Shown here: one piece after another, positions 17,291-25,928 of the stretch | How positions within the stretch are numbered: position 1 is the first letter of the stretch | Layout of the letters: the number at the start of each line of letters is the position of its first letter | DNA from: Sphingobacterium sp. B16(2022) | GTDB lineage: Bacteria; Bacteroidota; Bacteroidia; Sphingobacteriales; Sphingobacteriaceae | Reading direction: 5' to 3' | DNA length: 64,000 nt | Assembly: GCF_012030425.1 (NCBI RefSeq) | Contig: NZ_JAAUVN010000002.1 | Span: forward strand, 1 to 64,000 | Notes under the pieces: model-generated | What the model was told of the DNA's origin: nothing | Database searches by the model: none | Seen by the model: only the letters and a program-made list of their open reading frames with translations | Translations under genes and position numbers: made by a program

Positions 17291-18202
17291 CTAGAATCTC
17301 CAGAGAAGGATTCTGCCAACTTTATTTCCCTGTTCCATTCGGATGACTTCCATTTCGGTTACATTCAGCTTTTTAAGCTTGTGTTGTAAACCTCTGATAT
17401 CTTCGCGGTGAGCTACCAATGTCGAAAACCATTTTACTTGATCTTTATAAAATTGGCTTTCAAAAATCATTCGTCCGATAAAAGCTTTTTCGCCACCATC
17501 GCACCACAGTTCGCTTCCTTGACCTGCAAAACTTTGAACGATATTTTCTTGCTCAGCGGGCTTTAAACTTTTTATTTTGCGGTCTGCTTGTGCCAATGCT
17601 TCTAATTGAGAGGAAAAGAATGGTGGGTTACAGATCACCATATCATATTTTTCATTTTCGAGAATGATATCCTTGAAGATAGCTTTGGGGTTATTCTGTA
17701 ATCTAATCTGCACATTGTTTTTAAGTTCTGGATTTAACCGAACGATTTCAATGGCATTTTTGTACGCTTTCTTTACAATTTCTGAACCTACAAATGACCA
17801 ACCGTATTCGTGATGACCGACAATTGGGTAGATACAATTTGCGCCAACTCCGATATCAAGGATTTTAACTTGTTTTCCTTTTGGAATTTCATTATTGTTG
17901 CCTTTCGCTAATATGTCAGCAACGTAATGAATGTAGTCTGCCCGCCCTGGAATAGGAGGGCAAAGGTTCTCTTTAGGAATATCCCAATATTGAATGTTAT
18001 AGTATTGCTGAAGCAATGCTTTATTTAAATGTCTTACTGCTTCTGGATTTGTAAAATCTATTGTTTTTGTTCGGTAATCGTTAACAAAAATGAATGGTTT
18101 GAGTTCAGGAACGACTTTGATTAATTTCGCAAAATCGTATGCATCAAGATGTTTATTTCTAGGGTGAAGTTTTTTTGTGGGAGTTGTTGCTGTTCCTGCC
18201 AT
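17291..18202 (-). CDS. rlmF: 23S rRNA (adenine(1618)-N6)-methyltransferase RlmF
   Basis: A 303-aa SAM-dependent methyltransferase of the YbiN/RlmF family, which methylates A1618 of 23S rRNA. The SAM-binding motif 'ILDIGVGANCIYPI' starts near residue 114 and the catalytic NPPF motif reads 'NPPFF' at 192-196. The N-terminal 'KLHPRNKHLDAYDFAKLIK' and 'FTNPEAVRHLNKALLQQYY' are characteristic of this family rather than of generic methyltransferases. ATG 18202 follows a TATTTTTG promoter box by about 16 nt. Monocistronic. Confidence 0.94.
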   Translation of the reverse strand: MAGTATTPTKKLHPRNKHLDAYDFAKLIKVVPELKPFIFVNDYRTKTIDFTNPEAVRHLNKALLQQYYNIQYWDIPKENLCPPIPGRADYIHYVADILAKGNNNEIPKGKQVKILDIGVGANCIYPIVGHHEYGWSFVGSEIVKKAYKNAIEIVRLNPELKNNVQIRLQNNPKAIFKDIILENEKYDMVICNPPFFSSQLEALAQADRKIKSLKPAEQENIVQSFAGQGSELWCDGGEKAFIGRMIFESQFYKDQVKWFSTLVAHREDIRGLQHKLKKLNVTEMEVIRMEQGNKVGRILLWRF

Positions 18203-18218
18203 AATGTTGTATTTGATG

Positions 18219-18226
18219 CAAAAATA
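18219..18226 (-). promoter_or_regulatory. Promoter -7 box (TATTTTTG) for rlmF
   Basis: A TAnnTTTG match on the - strand, 16 nt upstream of ATG 18202; the predicted leader is about 10 nt. Confidence 0.5.
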
Positions 18227-18280
18227 AGCTTTTATTTTAAGAGATCGCTGAAATAAAAAATAGCTGGTGGTAAATGCTCA

Positions 18281-18318
18281 ATAAAAAAACCTCCAAGCTG
18301 TGTTTAACTTCTTGGAGG
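18281..18318 (-). terminator. Terminator of the kup gene
   Basis: - strand hairpin CCTCCAAG / CTTGGAGG with a 13-nt loop followed by a run of seven T. Confidence 0.78.
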
Positions 18319-18341
18319 CTTATGGTATAAACAGGATACTA

Positions 18342-20288
18342 TCAGTTGTTTTTCCGCTTTAAATCTATGGTTGTTGTTTGCGGTAAACTTAGTGGTACGC
18401 GTTCTATAGTTACAAAACTAGCATCTAAACCAAATCCTTTTTCTTCGGATAGACTTAATTTTTTAAGATAACCATATATCTCCATGATAATACGTTCGGA
18501 CCAACTTAATTGATTTCCTTTTGAGAGTACTTTTTCTAATACAACAAATTTAAAATCTCCTGGGATTTTGTGTTTCTTTAAAGTATCGTACTGGCTGGTA
18601 ATATCAATTTCACCTTTTTGCACCATATCTTCCACTACTTTGCGGAATAGCAAACTGATACGTTGCTCCTCCCTAAAGCCTAGTTTGAAATCTATACGAA
18701 TTAGTTTTCCAGGAATTAATTGATCGATTGTATACTCACGTGTGTGGGGATGATCCATAACATCAACGTGAACCAACCAGTACACGTCGGCACGTTTTGG
18801 TTTTTTATTTAATATCGAATAAATTATTTTGGATTCAATTTCTGATTTGAAGTTTGCACTTGTTAGATACACTAAATGTGAAGCGTATGGAGGTACAGAC
18901 TTGTCTTCGCTCAATTCTGAAATGATCGGATAGTACTTATCGATATTGATGAAGTTAACAAATCTGTTTTTAATACGTCTGGCACTCCACCAAGCGTACA
19001 TAATGAGAAATAGAAGCGATGCTAATAATAATGTAAGCCATCCTCCATGCGCAATTTTTACACCATTTCCGACTAGAAACATCAATTCTAATATTAAATA
19101 GAAGCCTGTAAATAATGCAATGAAATATTTATTGACTTTTTTAGCTGCAAGAAAGAAAGTCATCAAAATTGTTGTCGTTAAGAATGTCAAGTTGATGGCC
19201 AAACCATAGGCGGCTTCCATATTACTAGATTCTCCAAAAATTTTAATGATCAGCATACATCCAGCCCACAAAATTAGATTGATGGAAGGAACATATAATT
19301 GGCCTTTATGATCACTTGGATAGCGAATAGCAACCTTCGGCCATATATTTAAGCGTACAGCTTCCGAAATAAGGGTATATGACCCTGAGATCATGGCTTG
19401 ACTGGCGATTACTGCAGCCATGGTTGCAATCGCAATACCGTAACCAAGAAACCAATGTGGCATGATGGCATAAAAAGGATTATTTTCTCCTAGTACTTTG
19501 CCTTCTTGTGTCAATAACCAAGCACCTTGACCAAAGTAGTTCAATACGAGTGTTAGTTTTACGAAAATCCAGCTGATGCGGATGTTTCCTTTACCACAAT
19601 GTCCCATATCAGAATAGAGAGCTTCTGCTCCTGTTGTACATAGGAATACAGCACCAATGATGAAAAGGGCATTCGGATATGCTATGAGTAGTTTAATAGC
19701 ATAATAAGGATTAAGCGCCTTTAATACTTCATATTCAAGATGAATATTACTAATACCTAATACTCCGATGGTAGAAAACCAAACGAACATCAGTGGACCA
19801 AAGATTTTACCAACTACCGATGTTCCAAAGCGTTGGATAGCAAATAATAAGGTAATAATTGTTACCACAATTGGAATTGTTGGTAGACCCGGATACTTAA
19901 TGTCTAATCCTTCAATCGCCGAAGAGATGGTGATGGCAGGTGTAATCATGCCATCTGCAAGGAGAGTAGCTGCACCGATCATTGCTGGAAAAATCAACCA
20001 AGGTGCTCTTTTACGTACCAATGAAAAAAGAGAGAGAATTCCTCCTTCACCTTTGTTGTCTGCCTGAAGGGTAATCAGGACATACTTAACAGTTGTTTGT
20101 AAGGTAACTGTCCAGAAGACACATGATAATCCACCCAGAACAAGGTCTTTGTCAATGACACCTTTGTTCATAATGGCTTTGAAAACGTAAAGTGGAGAGG
20201 TACCAATATCTCCAAATATGATCCCTAAACTAATTAGTAGACCAGCAAGACTTACTTTTTGTGCGGTACTTTGATGACTAGTCGTCAT
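18342..20288 (-). CDS. kup: KUP-family potassium uptake protein
   Basis: A 648-aa low-affinity K+/H+ symporter of the Kup/HAK/KT family. The signature 'LAGLLISLGIIFGDIGTSPL' (near residue 15) forms TM1, and 'TTGAEALYSDMGHCGKGNIR' is the second conserved block. About 12 membrane helices cover residues 12-440, followed by a ~200-residue cytosolic C-terminal region typical of the family. The frame is open further upstream (TTG-type start 20378, another ATG at 20321); ATG 20288 is chosen because family members start just before the TM1 signature. The choice between 20288 and 20321 is uncertain. Confidence 0.92.
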   Translation of the reverse strand: MTTSHQSTAQKVSLAGLLISLGIIFGDIGTSPLYVFKAIMNKGVIDKDLVLGGLSCVFWTVTLQTTVKYVLITLQADNKGEGGILSLFSLVRKRAPWLIFPAMIGAATLLADGMITPAITISSAIEGLDIKYPGLPTIPIVVTIITLLFAIQRFGTSVVGKIFGPLMFVWFSTIGVLGISNIHLEYEVLKALNPYYAIKLLIAYPNALFIIGAVFLCTTGAEALYSDMGHCGKGNIRISWIFVKLTLVLNYFGQGAWLLTQEGKVLGENNPFYAIMPHWFLGYGIAIATMAAVIASQAMISGSYTLISEAVRLNIWPKVAIRYPSDHKGQLYVPSINLILWAGCMLIIKIFGESSNMEAAYGLAINLTFLTTTILMTFFLAAKKVNKYFIALFTGFYLILELMFLVGNGVKIAHGGWLTLLLASLLFLIMYAWWSARRIKNRFVNFINIDKYYPIISELSEDKSVPPYASHLVYLTSANFKSEIESKIIYSILNKKPKRADVYWLVHVDVMDHPHTREYTIDQLIPGKLIRIDFKLGFREEQRISLLFRKVVEDMVQKGEIDITSQYDTLKKHKIPGDFKFVVLEKVLSKGNQLSWSERIIMEIYGYLKKLSLSEEKGFGLDASFVTIERVPLSLPQTTTIDLKRKNN

Positions 20289-20465
20289 TTTTTTATTTGA
20301 TTTAAGTAAAAAAACCTTCATTTTAACACGAATATGAAGGTTCGTTGCAATAGAAAAACTCGTGCCAAATTTTAGCAATTAGTTTGACAACGGCAAATCT
20401 TGTTAAAAATTGTTAAATGGCAAATTTTTATTCAATATAAGTTAATAATATCTAAACAAATAACC

Positions 20466-20473
20466 TACTTTTG
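20466..20473 (+). promoter_or_regulatory. Promoter -7 box (TACTTTTG) for the T9SS-tail gene
   Basis: A TAnnTTTG match about 70 nt upstream of ATG 20546. Confidence 0.5.
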
Positions 20474-20545
20474 TTGTTGATAAATTGATTGGGAAATATT
20501 ATATTTGATTTAAACTATAACCGATCTAAGAAGTCCTATATACAA

Positions 20546-21019
20546 ATGAAAATTATTATTAAAAAAATAGCTTATTTAGGCCTGCTCTGTGTGATTACGC
20601 TGACAGGAAGTTTAGGCTATGCATCTGTATTGCATACTTCGAATTCTACTGAAACGGCCAATAACGATGGACTATCTTATTTGGATAAGGCTGATCATCT
20701 GGCTTATTCTATGGGATTAACCGCTAATTCTGATAATACGAAGGAAGTAGATAAGCTGATTAATAATGTTAAAGTTTTTTATAACCCGATTTCAGAACAA
20801 ATAAGTTTATCATTTAAATTAGGGAAACAAAGTTCAGTTGCGATTAAAGTGATGGACGCACTTGGAAATGAAGTCGTTCAGTTAATGAATGGAAGTTTAG
20901 ATGCTGGTAATCAAAATCTTTCTTTTGATCCAACTGGTAAACTTAATTCAGGATTTTACTTTATCCGTGTTGTTTCTGGCTCAGAAACTGTTGTAAAGAG
21001 ATTTTCTGTGCGTAAATAG
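20546..21019 (+). CDS. Small exported protein with T9SS type A sorting domain
   Basis: A 157-aa protein with a signal peptide (hydrophobic residues about 5-26, 'IAYLGLLCVITLTGSLGYAS'), a ~45-residue linker, and then a C-terminal segment fitting the type A Por/T9SS sorting domain: 'VKVFYNPISEQISLSFKLGK', 'VAIKVMDALGNEVVQLMNG', 'AGNQNLSFDPTGKLNSGFYF' and terminal 'VVKRFSVRK'. Such tails direct proteins through the type IX secretion system to the surface. Here there is almost no cargo domain. The frame is open from TTG 20489; ATG 20546 is chosen because it places the signal peptide at the N terminus. It has its own promoter and a strong terminator. Confidence 0.83.
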   Translation: MKIIIKKIAYLGLLCVITLTGSLGYASVLHTSNSTETANNDGLSYLDKADHLAYSMGLTANSDNTKEVDKLINNVKVFYNPISEQISLSFKLGKQSSVAIKVMDALGNEVVQLMNGSLDAGNQNLSFDPTGKLNSGFYFIRVVSGSETVVKRFSVRK

Positions 21020-21041
21020 AAATTAGAACGATAAAAAATAT

Positions 21042-21075
21042 AAAAGGCTTAAATGATATCATTTAAGCCTTTTTC
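21042..21075. terminator. Bidirectional terminator between T9SS-tail gene and ispG
   Basis: Perfect palindrome from 21042 to 21073 (half-site AAAAGGCTTAAATGAT) with a T-run; it ends next to the ispG stop codon. Confidence 0.85.
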
Positions 21076-21076
21076 G

Positions 21077-23089
21077 TTAATTAGGAATTTCACTTTCTTC
21101 TATCCACAAGCCATCCGATTTAATGATGTTGATGAGCTCGTCTAAAGCATGTGCTGAACTTACATTTTTCTTAACAACTTCTTGTCCGCGATAAAGTGTA
21201 ATCTTATCAGGTCCGGCTCCTACATAGCCATAATCGGCATCAGCCATTTCACCTGGACCGTTAACAATACAGCCCATAATACCTATTTTTAATCCTTTTA
21301 AATGATTTGTTCTATTTCTAATCATCTGCGTGGTCTCTTGCAGATCGAATAATGTACGTCCACAGCTTGGGCATGATATATATTCTGTTTTAGAAATTCT
21401 AGATCTTGTTGCTTGTAGAATTCCAAATGATAAGGATACTATTTTGTCCAAAGGTGTTGCTGGCGAATCAATCCAAACTCCGGATCCAAAGCCATCAATT
21501 AAAAGTGCTCCTAAATCGGTCGCCGCGTATAACTGAAGTTTCGAAATTGGTTCTTCCGGATTCATGAAATCACCTATTGGTCCAGAAAATGCCACGGCTT
21601 CGTAGGTTCTTTTAATGATAACCGGGTTATCTAAGCCAATTTCTTGAAGATTTTTGAAGAATTGTCTTTGTTCTGCCATGCCATGAACTGCTGTTGTCTC
21701 TAAAAGAAACACAATAGTTTTATCAAGTGGTAGCGTTTCAAATAAACTTGTTACTAAATCTTCGTTTTTAATTTTTACTATATTTAAAGAAGCATCCTTC
21801 TCATTAGCTTGATTGAATTCTTCCAGCGTAAATAAAGGGTGTATATTGGCTTTATTTTGAATACTTTTCCACGTGTTGTAATTATACAGTTGTTTTAAAT
21901 TTGCCGGCATGTTAAAAGATGGCAATTGATCGCCTAGATAAACAAAATCAACCGACTGCTCTCCCATGTGATATTTGTCTAACAGCATATCGTAGCGGTA
22001 GCCTGCTTGCGACAAGAAACCGGCATCTTTTAGATTTTGTCTGGATATGTCAACTACCACACGTGGGACCAATGATCCTCCAATAAAAGTATTGACTTCT
22101 TTTGAGATATAGGGAGTAGGACTGTTATTGTCTGTTAATTTTAAGATTGGAGGAATCACAGACGTATTGAAATCGTGCTGTCTTTTTGTATATCGATTAA
22201 CTAAAGCAATAGCAACTGGAGCTTCTTTTTCTGGCTCTTCAGTCAGCGAAACACGTACTGTATCACCTAAACCATCTTCTAATAAAGTTCCTATTCCAAC
22301 AGCTGATTTGACGCGTCCATCTTCTCCATCACCAGCTTCCGTTACACCTAGATGTAATGGATAGTTCATGTTCTCATTAATCATCTTCTCGACCAGCAGT
22401 CTATAGGCACGAACCATCACTTGCGGATTGCTTGATTTCATGGAGATACATAAATTGTAATAATTTAAGTCTTCACAAATTCTGATGAATTCCATAGCCG
22501 ATTCAACCATTCCTTCTGGAGTATCACCATAGTGACTCATGATTCTGTCCGAAAGGGAACCATGATTGGTTCCTATGCGCATAGCAGTGCCATATTCTTT
22601 ACAAATATTGACTAAGGGTTTGAATTTTTTATAAATACGGTCTAATTCAGCTTGATACTCACTGTCTGTATAGCTCAGTTGGTCGAACTTCTTCTTATCG
22701 GCATAGTTACCCGGATTTACACGTACTTTTTCAACGATTCTTGCTGCAACTTCTGCCGCATTGGGGGTAAAGTGAATGTCTGCTACTAGAGGAACATGAT
22801 ATCCTCGAGCGCGTAATTCTTGCTTAATATTAGCCAGATTATTAGCCTCTTTTATAGAAGGAGCTGTTATTCGTACATATTCGCAACCAGCATCGACCAT
22901 TCTGATGGTTTGTTCCACAGAACCCATGGTATCCATGGTGTCGATTGTTGTCATACTTTGAATACGTATCGGATTGTCTCCACCCATGGGTACATCTCCA
23001 ATTTGTACTTCTCTTGTCTTCCACCTTGAATAGGTGGTTTGCGAGTTGCAATAAATACCAGGTAATGTCAAAAGTTTACTTGTGTCCAT
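21077..23089 (-). CDS. ispG: 4-hydroxy-3-methylbut-2-en-1-yl diphosphate synthase (long form)
   Basis: A 670-aa iron-sulfur enzyme of the MEP isoprenoid pathway that converts MEcPP to HMBPP. The N-terminal TIM barrel opens with 'VQIGDVPMGGDNPIRIQSMT'. The C-terminal domain carries 'CPSCGRTLFDLQ' and 'GIMGCIVNGPGEMADADYG', the 4Fe-4S ligands and catalytic Glu. A ~270-residue insertion between them gives the long form known from Bacteroidetes, Chlamydiae and plants; short bacterial IspG is about 370 aa. The frame starts at ATG 23110, but a TAACTTTG promoter box (23098-23105) lies between that codon and ATG 23089, so 23089 is preferred and would be near-leaderless. Confidence 0.96.
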   Translation of the reverse strand: MDTSKLLTLPGIYCNSQTTYSRWKTREVQIGDVPMGGDNPIRIQSMTTIDTMDTMGSVEQTIRMVDAGCEYVRITAPSIKEANNLANIKQELRARGYHVPLVADIHFTPNAAEVAARIVEKVRVNPGNYADKKKFDQLSYTDSEYQAELDRIYKKFKPLVNICKEYGTAMRIGTNHGSLSDRIMSHYGDTPEGMVESAMEFIRICEDLNYYNLCISMKSSNPQVMVRAYRLLVEKMINENMNYPLHLGVTEAGDGEDGRVKSAVGIGTLLEDGLGDTVRVSLTEEPEKEAPVAIALVNRYTKRQHDFNTSVIPPILKLTDNNSPTPYISKEVNTFIGGSLVPRVVVDISRQNLKDAGFLSQAGYRYDMLLDKYHMGEQSVDFVYLGDQLPSFNMPANLKQLYNYNTWKSIQNKANIHPLFTLEEFNQANEKDASLNIVKIKNEDLVTSLFETLPLDKTIVFLLETTAVHGMAEQRQFFKNLQEIGLDNPVIIKRTYEAVAFSGPIGDFMNPEEPISKLQLYAATDLGALLIDGFGSGVWIDSPATPLDKIVSLSFGILQATRSRISKTEYISCPSCGRTLFDLQETTQMIRNRTNHLKGLKIGIMGCIVNGPGEMADADYGYVGAGPDKITLYRGQEVVKKNVSSAHALDELINIIKSDGLWIEESEIPN

Positions 23090-23097
23090 ATCTAATG

Positions 23098-23105
23098 CAA
23101 AGTTA
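23098..23105 (-). promoter_or_regulatory. Promoter -7 box (TAACTTTG) for ispG
   Basis: A TAnnTTTG match on the - strand. Its 3' end is 8 nt from ATG 23089, predicting an mRNA beginning at or within a few bases of the start codon. Confidence 0.5.
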
Positions 23106-23135
23106 TGCATTCTACTGCACTTCTCTAGGGTCTTT

Positions 23136-24080
23136 TTAGTAGCGGCTAACTGTTACTGAGGTTATACCACCATCAATTGAAATTTTGAATTTATTTTTGG
23201 CATTTTCAAAATTAGGACTTGTCAGTATTCCTTTGTCTCCACCTTTTATAAAACTGTCATCAGCATCTACAGTTGACAGTGCCATTTCTGTAATAATCTG
23301 GCATGCGACTTCTCTTGGTAATGCTATTTTTATGGAAGAAGCACCGGCGTCAATATTAATATTAGAAATCATTTGTGGATTTCCGAGTTTAAGATCTAGA
23401 TTACTCGCGCCAGCATCAACTGTAAGATTTTTAATTTTAAAATTTGATAAGTCACCTTGCATATCTGCAGCACCTACGTCAAAGTTTAAATCCCAGATGA
23501 TATTTTTGTTTAGTTTGATAATGGTGGAATTTCCTTTTGAATCTATTCCTTTTTTTGTTTTTCCACTTAAATTAAGTGTCGCAGCCCCGTCGTTTTTAAC
23601 ATCAGTATTTAAGGACAGAAAATACTTGTCAGATGTATTGGCTGCTTCAAAGAGATTTGCTACGGTTGTATCTTTTAATACCAGCTTGGTCGCTCCTAAG
23701 TCAATATTGGCAGTCGCATGGCTGGTATTTATATTTTTTTTGGCAGAGACAGCGTTTGAGGTTCCGATGAAATCTTCTTCATTTTCGGAATCAATATCCA
23801 GATCTCTGTTTTCCATGATTCGGGATAAGAAACTTTGGTTAGGTGTTGTGATGCCTATAAAGGTGAATATTGCTAAAATGACGCATGTGGTTCCGATAGA
23901 TATCATATATCCAATGTCTTTCTTTGGAACAAGAATATTTACGCCCACCAAAATGATTAATAATGGCCAATAGCGAAAAACTTCGAACCAATTAAACTCA
24001 ATAATATCCATTTTACTTAAGAGTAAGATTACTCCGATGAATAAAAATATAATGCCTGTGGTGATTCTTTTTGCGTCCAT
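23136..24080 (-). CDS. LiaF-like membrane protein (DUF5668 plus adhesin-like beta domain)
   Basis: A 315-aa membrane protein. Residues 1-90 hold about four hydrophobic helices with the LiaI/LiaF TM-region pattern ('GIIFLFIGVILLLSKMDII', 'YWPLLIILVGVNILV'). Residues ~120-315 are a beta-helix-like domain with repeats such as 'LTVDAGASNLDLKLGNPQM' and 'NINIDAGASSIKIALPREV', related to LiaF C-terminal/DUF4097. LiaF homologues sense or restrain cell-envelope stress signalling in Gram-positives; no LiaRS pair is adjacent, so the role here is unknown. The frame is open from 24122, but ATG 24080 follows a TACATTTG box and gives the conserved start. Confidence 0.82.
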   Translation of the reverse strand: MDAKRITTGIIFLFIGVILLLSKMDIIEFNWFEVFRYWPLLIILVGVNILVPKKDIGYMISIGTTCVILAIFTFIGITTPNQSFLSRIMENRDLDIDSENEEDFIGTSNAVSAKKNINTSHATANIDLGATKLVLKDTTVANLFEAANTSDKYFLSLNTDVKNDGAATLNLSGKTKKGIDSKGNSTIIKLNKNIIWDLNFDVGAADMQGDLSNFKIKNLTVDAGASNLDLKLGNPQMISNINIDAGASSIKIALPREVACQIITEMALSTVDADDSFIKGGDKGILTSPNFENAKNKFKISIDGGITSVTVSRY

Positions 24081-24119
24081 AATAAAATTATTTGTTCGTT
24101 TGTTTTTAAAACTACAATA

Positions 24120-24127
24120 CAAATGTA
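24120..24127 (-). promoter_or_regulatory. Promoter -7 box (TACATTTG) for the LiaF-like gene
   Basis: A - strand TAnnTTTG match 39 nt upstream of ATG 24080; the longer in-frame start at 24122 overlaps it. Confidence 0.5.
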
Positions 24128-24369
24128 ATCTAAAATAAATTTTTGATTTTATGAATTAGGTTATTCATGTACTAATCTCGGTAAAATATATGATTTCATC
24201 GGTAATTGAGTGATTGTATTTCTTGGGGACGATCTATTTTTAGTTGTTTTGAGTTTATGGTATTCTTATGAATCTTGTATCGCTATCGTAATGTTATGGC
24301 AAACCAATTTGTAATATATGGTGTTATAATAGTATATTAGACGTTAAAGAAGAAAAATACTATTTATAT

Positions 24370-25104
24370 ATGATATTTCACCATATTGGTTCTTATTTGT
24401 TATTGCTGCGGTCGGTTTTTAAGAAACCAGAAAAAGGAAAGATTTATTGGAAGGAAACGATGCATGCCATGAACGAAATTGGTATAGGGTCTTTAGGTCT
24501 CATTCTTATAATTTCTACGTTTATCGGGGCAGTTATGACGATGCAAATTGCCTTTCAGTTGGTTTCTGATTTGATTCCAAATTCAATAATTGGTTCCATT
24601 AACCGAGATTCCAATATTTTGGAACTGGGACCTACGATTTCTGCTTTGGTGCTTATGGGAAGTGTTGGGTCTTCTATTTCATCACAAATCGGCTCCATGC
24701 GTGTGACTGAGCAAATCGATGCCTTAGAGATTATGGGTATTAATGCACCAGGTTACCTTATATTACCTAAAATATTGGCTGGAATTACCATGGTTCCTGT
24801 ATTGGTTATCTTAGCAATTTTTTGTGCTATTTTGGGAGGACTTATGGGAGGAGCTCTTTCTGGAGCAGTAACACCATCAGATTATATTATGGGAATTCAA
24901 GAAGGCTTTAATGGGTTTACTGTTACTGTTGCAATTGTGAAAGCATTTGTTTTTGGGTTTATCATCACTTCCATATCTGCATACAAAGGTTTTACGGTTC
25001 GAGGTGGGGCTTTAGAAGTCGGTCAAGCGAGTACTAAAGCAGTTGTTATTGGCTGTATTACAATATTGGCAGCTGATTATTTAATAACGGCACTCATGCT
25101 TTAA
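24370..25104 (+). CDS. mlaE: MlaE-family ABC transporter permease
   Basis: A 244-aa inner-membrane permease of the MlaE/YrbE family, which moves phospholipids between inner and outer membranes. Five hydrophobic segments are visible; 'SLGLILIISTFIGAVMTMQI', 'ELGPTISALVLMGSVGSSIS' and 'QIGSMRVTEQIDALEIMGIN' are the conserved MlaE core. Only 17 bp separates it from its ATPase partner. The substrate-binding MlaD protein usually found next in the operon is not here; the following gene is a methyltransferase with its own promoter. No clear TAnnTTTG box was found upstream. Confidence 0.93.
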   Translation: MIFHHIGSYLLLLRSVFKKPEKGKIYWKETMHAMNEIGIGSLGLILIISTFIGAVMTMQIAFQLVSDLIPNSIIGSINRDSNILELGPTISALVLMGSVGSSISSQIGSMRVTEQIDALEIMGINAPGYLILPKILAGITMVPVLVILAIFCAILGGLMGGALSGAVTPSDYIMGIQEGFNGFTVTVAIVKAFVFGFIITSISAYKGFTVRGGALEVGQASTKAVVIGCITILAADYLITALML

Positions 25105-25121
25105 TTTCTTTTAAAATAATT

Positions 25122-25874
25122 ATGATAAAAATAGAGCAGATTTATAAATCCTTCGGAAGTAACGAGGTATTGAAAGGTATTGATGCCACTTTTGCACCAG
25201 GTAAAGTAAGTTTAATTATTGGAGGATCGGGCTCTGGAAAAAGTACCTTGCTAAAATGTATGGTGGGGCTACATGAGCCGGACAAAGGTCGTGTTCTCTT
25301 TGATGGTAAGGATTTTTCAAAACTTAGTTTTGAAGACCGTATCCCAATTCGAAAGGAAATAGGCATGTTATTTCAGAATTCCGCATTATTCGATTCCATG
25401 ACTGTGGAGCAAAATATTATTTTTTCATTGGATATGTTTACGGAGATGTCTAAATCTGAAAAATTGGACCGTGCTAATTTTTGTTTGGAACGGGTTAATT
25501 TAAAAGGAAGGAATAAACTTTATCCTTCAGAGTTATCCGGTGGGATGAAAAAACGAGTTGGAATTGCTCGTGCAATAGCCATGAGTCCAAAGTATCTTTT
25601 CTGTGATGAACCAAATTCGGGTTTGGATCCAGAAACTTCGATTTTGATTGATGAGCTAATCCTAGAGCTAACAGAAGAGTATAATGCGACAACAATTGTG
25701 GTTACGCATGATATGAACTCGGTAATGGGTATTGGAGAATATATTCTATATCTCTACAAAGGGCAAAAGTTTTGGGAAGGTTCAAATCAAGATATGATGC
25801 GGTCTGATGTAGAAGAATTAAATAATTTTGTATTTGCAAGCCCACTGATGAAGCGAGCAAAAGAAACCATGTAA
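25122..25874 (+). CDS. mlaF: MlaF-type ABC transporter ATP-binding protein
   Basis: A 250-aa ABC ATPase pairing with the MlaE permease. Walker A 'GGSGSGKST' is at residues 34-42, the signature reads 'LSGGMKKRVGIARAIAMSP' and Walker B 'YLFCDEPNSGLDPETS', followed by the switch His in 'VVTHDMNSVM'. The signature's GGM-K-K-R form is typical of the MlaF subfamily. Co-transcription with mlaE is inferred from the 17-bp gap. It probably powers lipid transport for outer-membrane asymmetry. Confidence 0.93.
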   Translation: MIKIEQIYKSFGSNEVLKGIDATFAPGKVSLIIGGSGSGKSTLLKCMVGLHEPDKGRVLFDGKDFSKLSFEDRIPIRKEIGMLFQNSALFDSMTVEQNIIFSLDMFTEMSKSEKLDRANFCLERVNLKGRNKLYPSELSGGMKKRVGIARAIAMSPKYLFCDEPNSGLDPETSILIDELILELTEEYNATTIVVTHDMNSVMGIGEYILYLYKGQKFWEGSNQDMMRSDVEELNNFVFASPLMKRAKETM

Positions 25875-25910
25875 TCTATTCATCATTGCGTATTTGTTTT
25901 TAGATTTACG

Positions 25911-25918
25911 TATCTTTG
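25911..25918 (+). promoter_or_regulatory. Promoter -7 box (TATCTTTG) for the RlmI-like methyltransferase gene
   Basis: A perfect TAnnTTTG match; a TTG at 25886-25888 is a possible -33 element (22-nt spacer). The first in-frame start codon is 10 nt downstream of the box, predicting a near-leaderless mRNA. Confidence 0.6.
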
Positions 25919-25928
25919 CGCCAAATTA

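Noticed and set aside
23090..23110. Upstream ATG for ispG
   Set aside because: A TAACTTTG promoter box lies between this codon and ATG 23089, so this codon would not be transcribed from that promoter.
23185..23973. 262-aa + strand frame antisense to the LiaF-like gene
   Set aside because: The - strand protein has clear membrane helices and domain repeats; the antisense frame has none and no promoter or start context.
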